Below are positions 4,688 through 5,124 of a stretch of 5,124 nucleotides of DNA, one piece after another (position 1 is the stretch's first letter; each line of letters opens with the position of its first letter). Both the position numbers and the translations under genes were made by a program. Source of the stretch: an uncultured Clostridia bacterium (GTDB lineage: Bacteria; Bacillota_A; Clostridia; Oscillospirales; Oscillospiraceae). The stretch is taken from NCBI GenBank assembly GCA_946405325.1, contig CAMJGU010000079.1, forward strand, positions 1-5,124, in the 5' to 3' direction. The notes below the pieces were generated by a model. The model had not been told where the DNA came from. It made no database searches and was given only the letters and a program-made list of their open reading frames with translations.

Positions 4688-5124
4688 ATGAAATCCAAGG
4701 CCGCCGTCAAGCGCATTATCGAGGCTCTGAAGGTGCTGTACCCCGACGCGCTGTGCTCGCTCAACTATGATAAGGACTATGAATTGCTCTTCGCCGTGCG
4801 GCTCTCCGCCCAGTGCACCGACGCGCGGGTGAACATGGTCACGCCGGGGCTGTTCGCGAAGTTTCCCACGCTGGAGGCGTTTGCGAGCGCGAGCTATGAG
4901 GAAGTGGGCGAGGCGATCCGCTCCTGCGGGTTCTACCACACCAAGGCGAAGGACCTCGTCGAGTGCGCGAAGATCCTGCTCGACCGGCACGGCGGCAGGG
5001 TGCCGGACACCATGGAGGAGCTGACGGCGCTGCCCGGCGTGGGCCGCAAGACCGCGAACCTGATCCTCGGCGACGTGTACAGCCAGCCCGCCTACGTCTG
5101 CGACACCCACTGCATCCGCATCAC
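4688..5124 (+). CDS. nth: Endonuclease III, N-terminal part (3' end outside window)
   Basis: DNA glycosylase and AP-lyase of base excision repair that removes oxidised pyrimidines. The first 145 codons are visible (E. coli Nth has 211). Family features: LSAQCTDARVN (39-49, the LSAQ-TD helix), a helix-hairpin-helix LPGVGRKTANLIL (115-127) containing the catalytic lysine K121 (equivalent to E. coli K120), and VCDTHCIRI with the catalytic aspartate D139 (equivalent to D138). The four-cysteine iron-sulfur loop expected at the C-terminus falls outside the window. The start ATG has GGAGG (4676-4680) 7 nt upstream. The aspartate motif reads VCDTHC rather than the common VDTHV, a variant I believe also occurs in clostridial Nth. 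The gene is divergent from the small-protein cassette and probably has its own promoter. Confidence 0.96.
   Translation, partial: MKSKAAVKRIIEALKVLYPDALCSLNYDKDYELLFAVRLSAQCTDARVNMVTPGLFAKFPTLEAFASASYEEVGEAIRSCGFYHTKAKDLVECAKILLDRHGGRVPDTMEELTALPGVGRKTANLILGDVYSQPAYVCDTHCIRI

Noticed and set aside
4343..5110. 255-codon minus-strand open frame spanning the intergenic region and nth
   Set aside because: It is antisense to clear nth motifs (LPGVGRKTA, VCDTHC) and overlaps the 85-aa gene in another frame; it has no recognisable domain.

Overview
The window is GC-rich, with strong G/C bias at codon third positions. It carries tightly packed genes with AGGAGG-type ribosome binding sites. The gene content (a TagO/MnaA pair and small proline-rich proteins of a kind I associate with Clostridia) suggests a high-GC member of the Clostridia, probably an Oscillospirales/Oscillospiraceae gut-type bacterium. 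That placement is inferred from protein character, not from a database match.

Left part, plus strand (2-3517): the 3' end of trpS (tryptophanyl-tRNA synthetase) is followed 12 bp later by a polyprenyl-phosphate GlcNAc-1-phosphate transferase (tagO/wecA type). This overlaps mnaA (non-hydrolysing UDP-GlcNAc 2-epimerase) by 8 bp. mnaA in turn overlaps, by the 4 bp ATGA, a gene for a membrane-anchored extracytoplasmic protein whose beta-rich body resembles LolA/RseB-like folds. TagO and MnaA supply the two precursors of the teichoic-acid-type linkage unit: lipid-linked GlcNAc, and UDP-ManNAc made from UDP-GlcNAc. The last three plus-strand genes therefore look like a translationally coupled cell-envelope operon. 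It ends in a strong hairpin terminator that includes the last codons and stop codon of the fourth gene.

Middle part, minus strand (3531-4541): three small genes of unknown function read leftwards, encoding 85, 125 and 121 aa. They are tightly coupled: one RBS overlaps the upstream stop codon, and the second junction is an ATGA overlap. The first two proteins are helical with recurring DP-x(n)-M motifs. The second has a polyproline linker. The third has a long Pro/His/Phe-rich linker with nine consecutive prolines, then two short leucine-rich hydrophobic segments. This cassette is the best candidate here for an undescribed system. Its upstream region holds an AT-rich -10 element that fits sigma-A loosely and the mother-cell sigma-K -10 consensus exactly, so a sporulation link is possible but unproven.

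Right part, plus strand (4688-5124, cut by the window end): nth, endonuclease III, is transcribed divergently from the small-protein cassette across a 146-bp intergenic region. That region contains predicted promoters in both directions and GC-rich palindromes. No tRNA, rRNA, CRISPR array or insertion sequence was seen.
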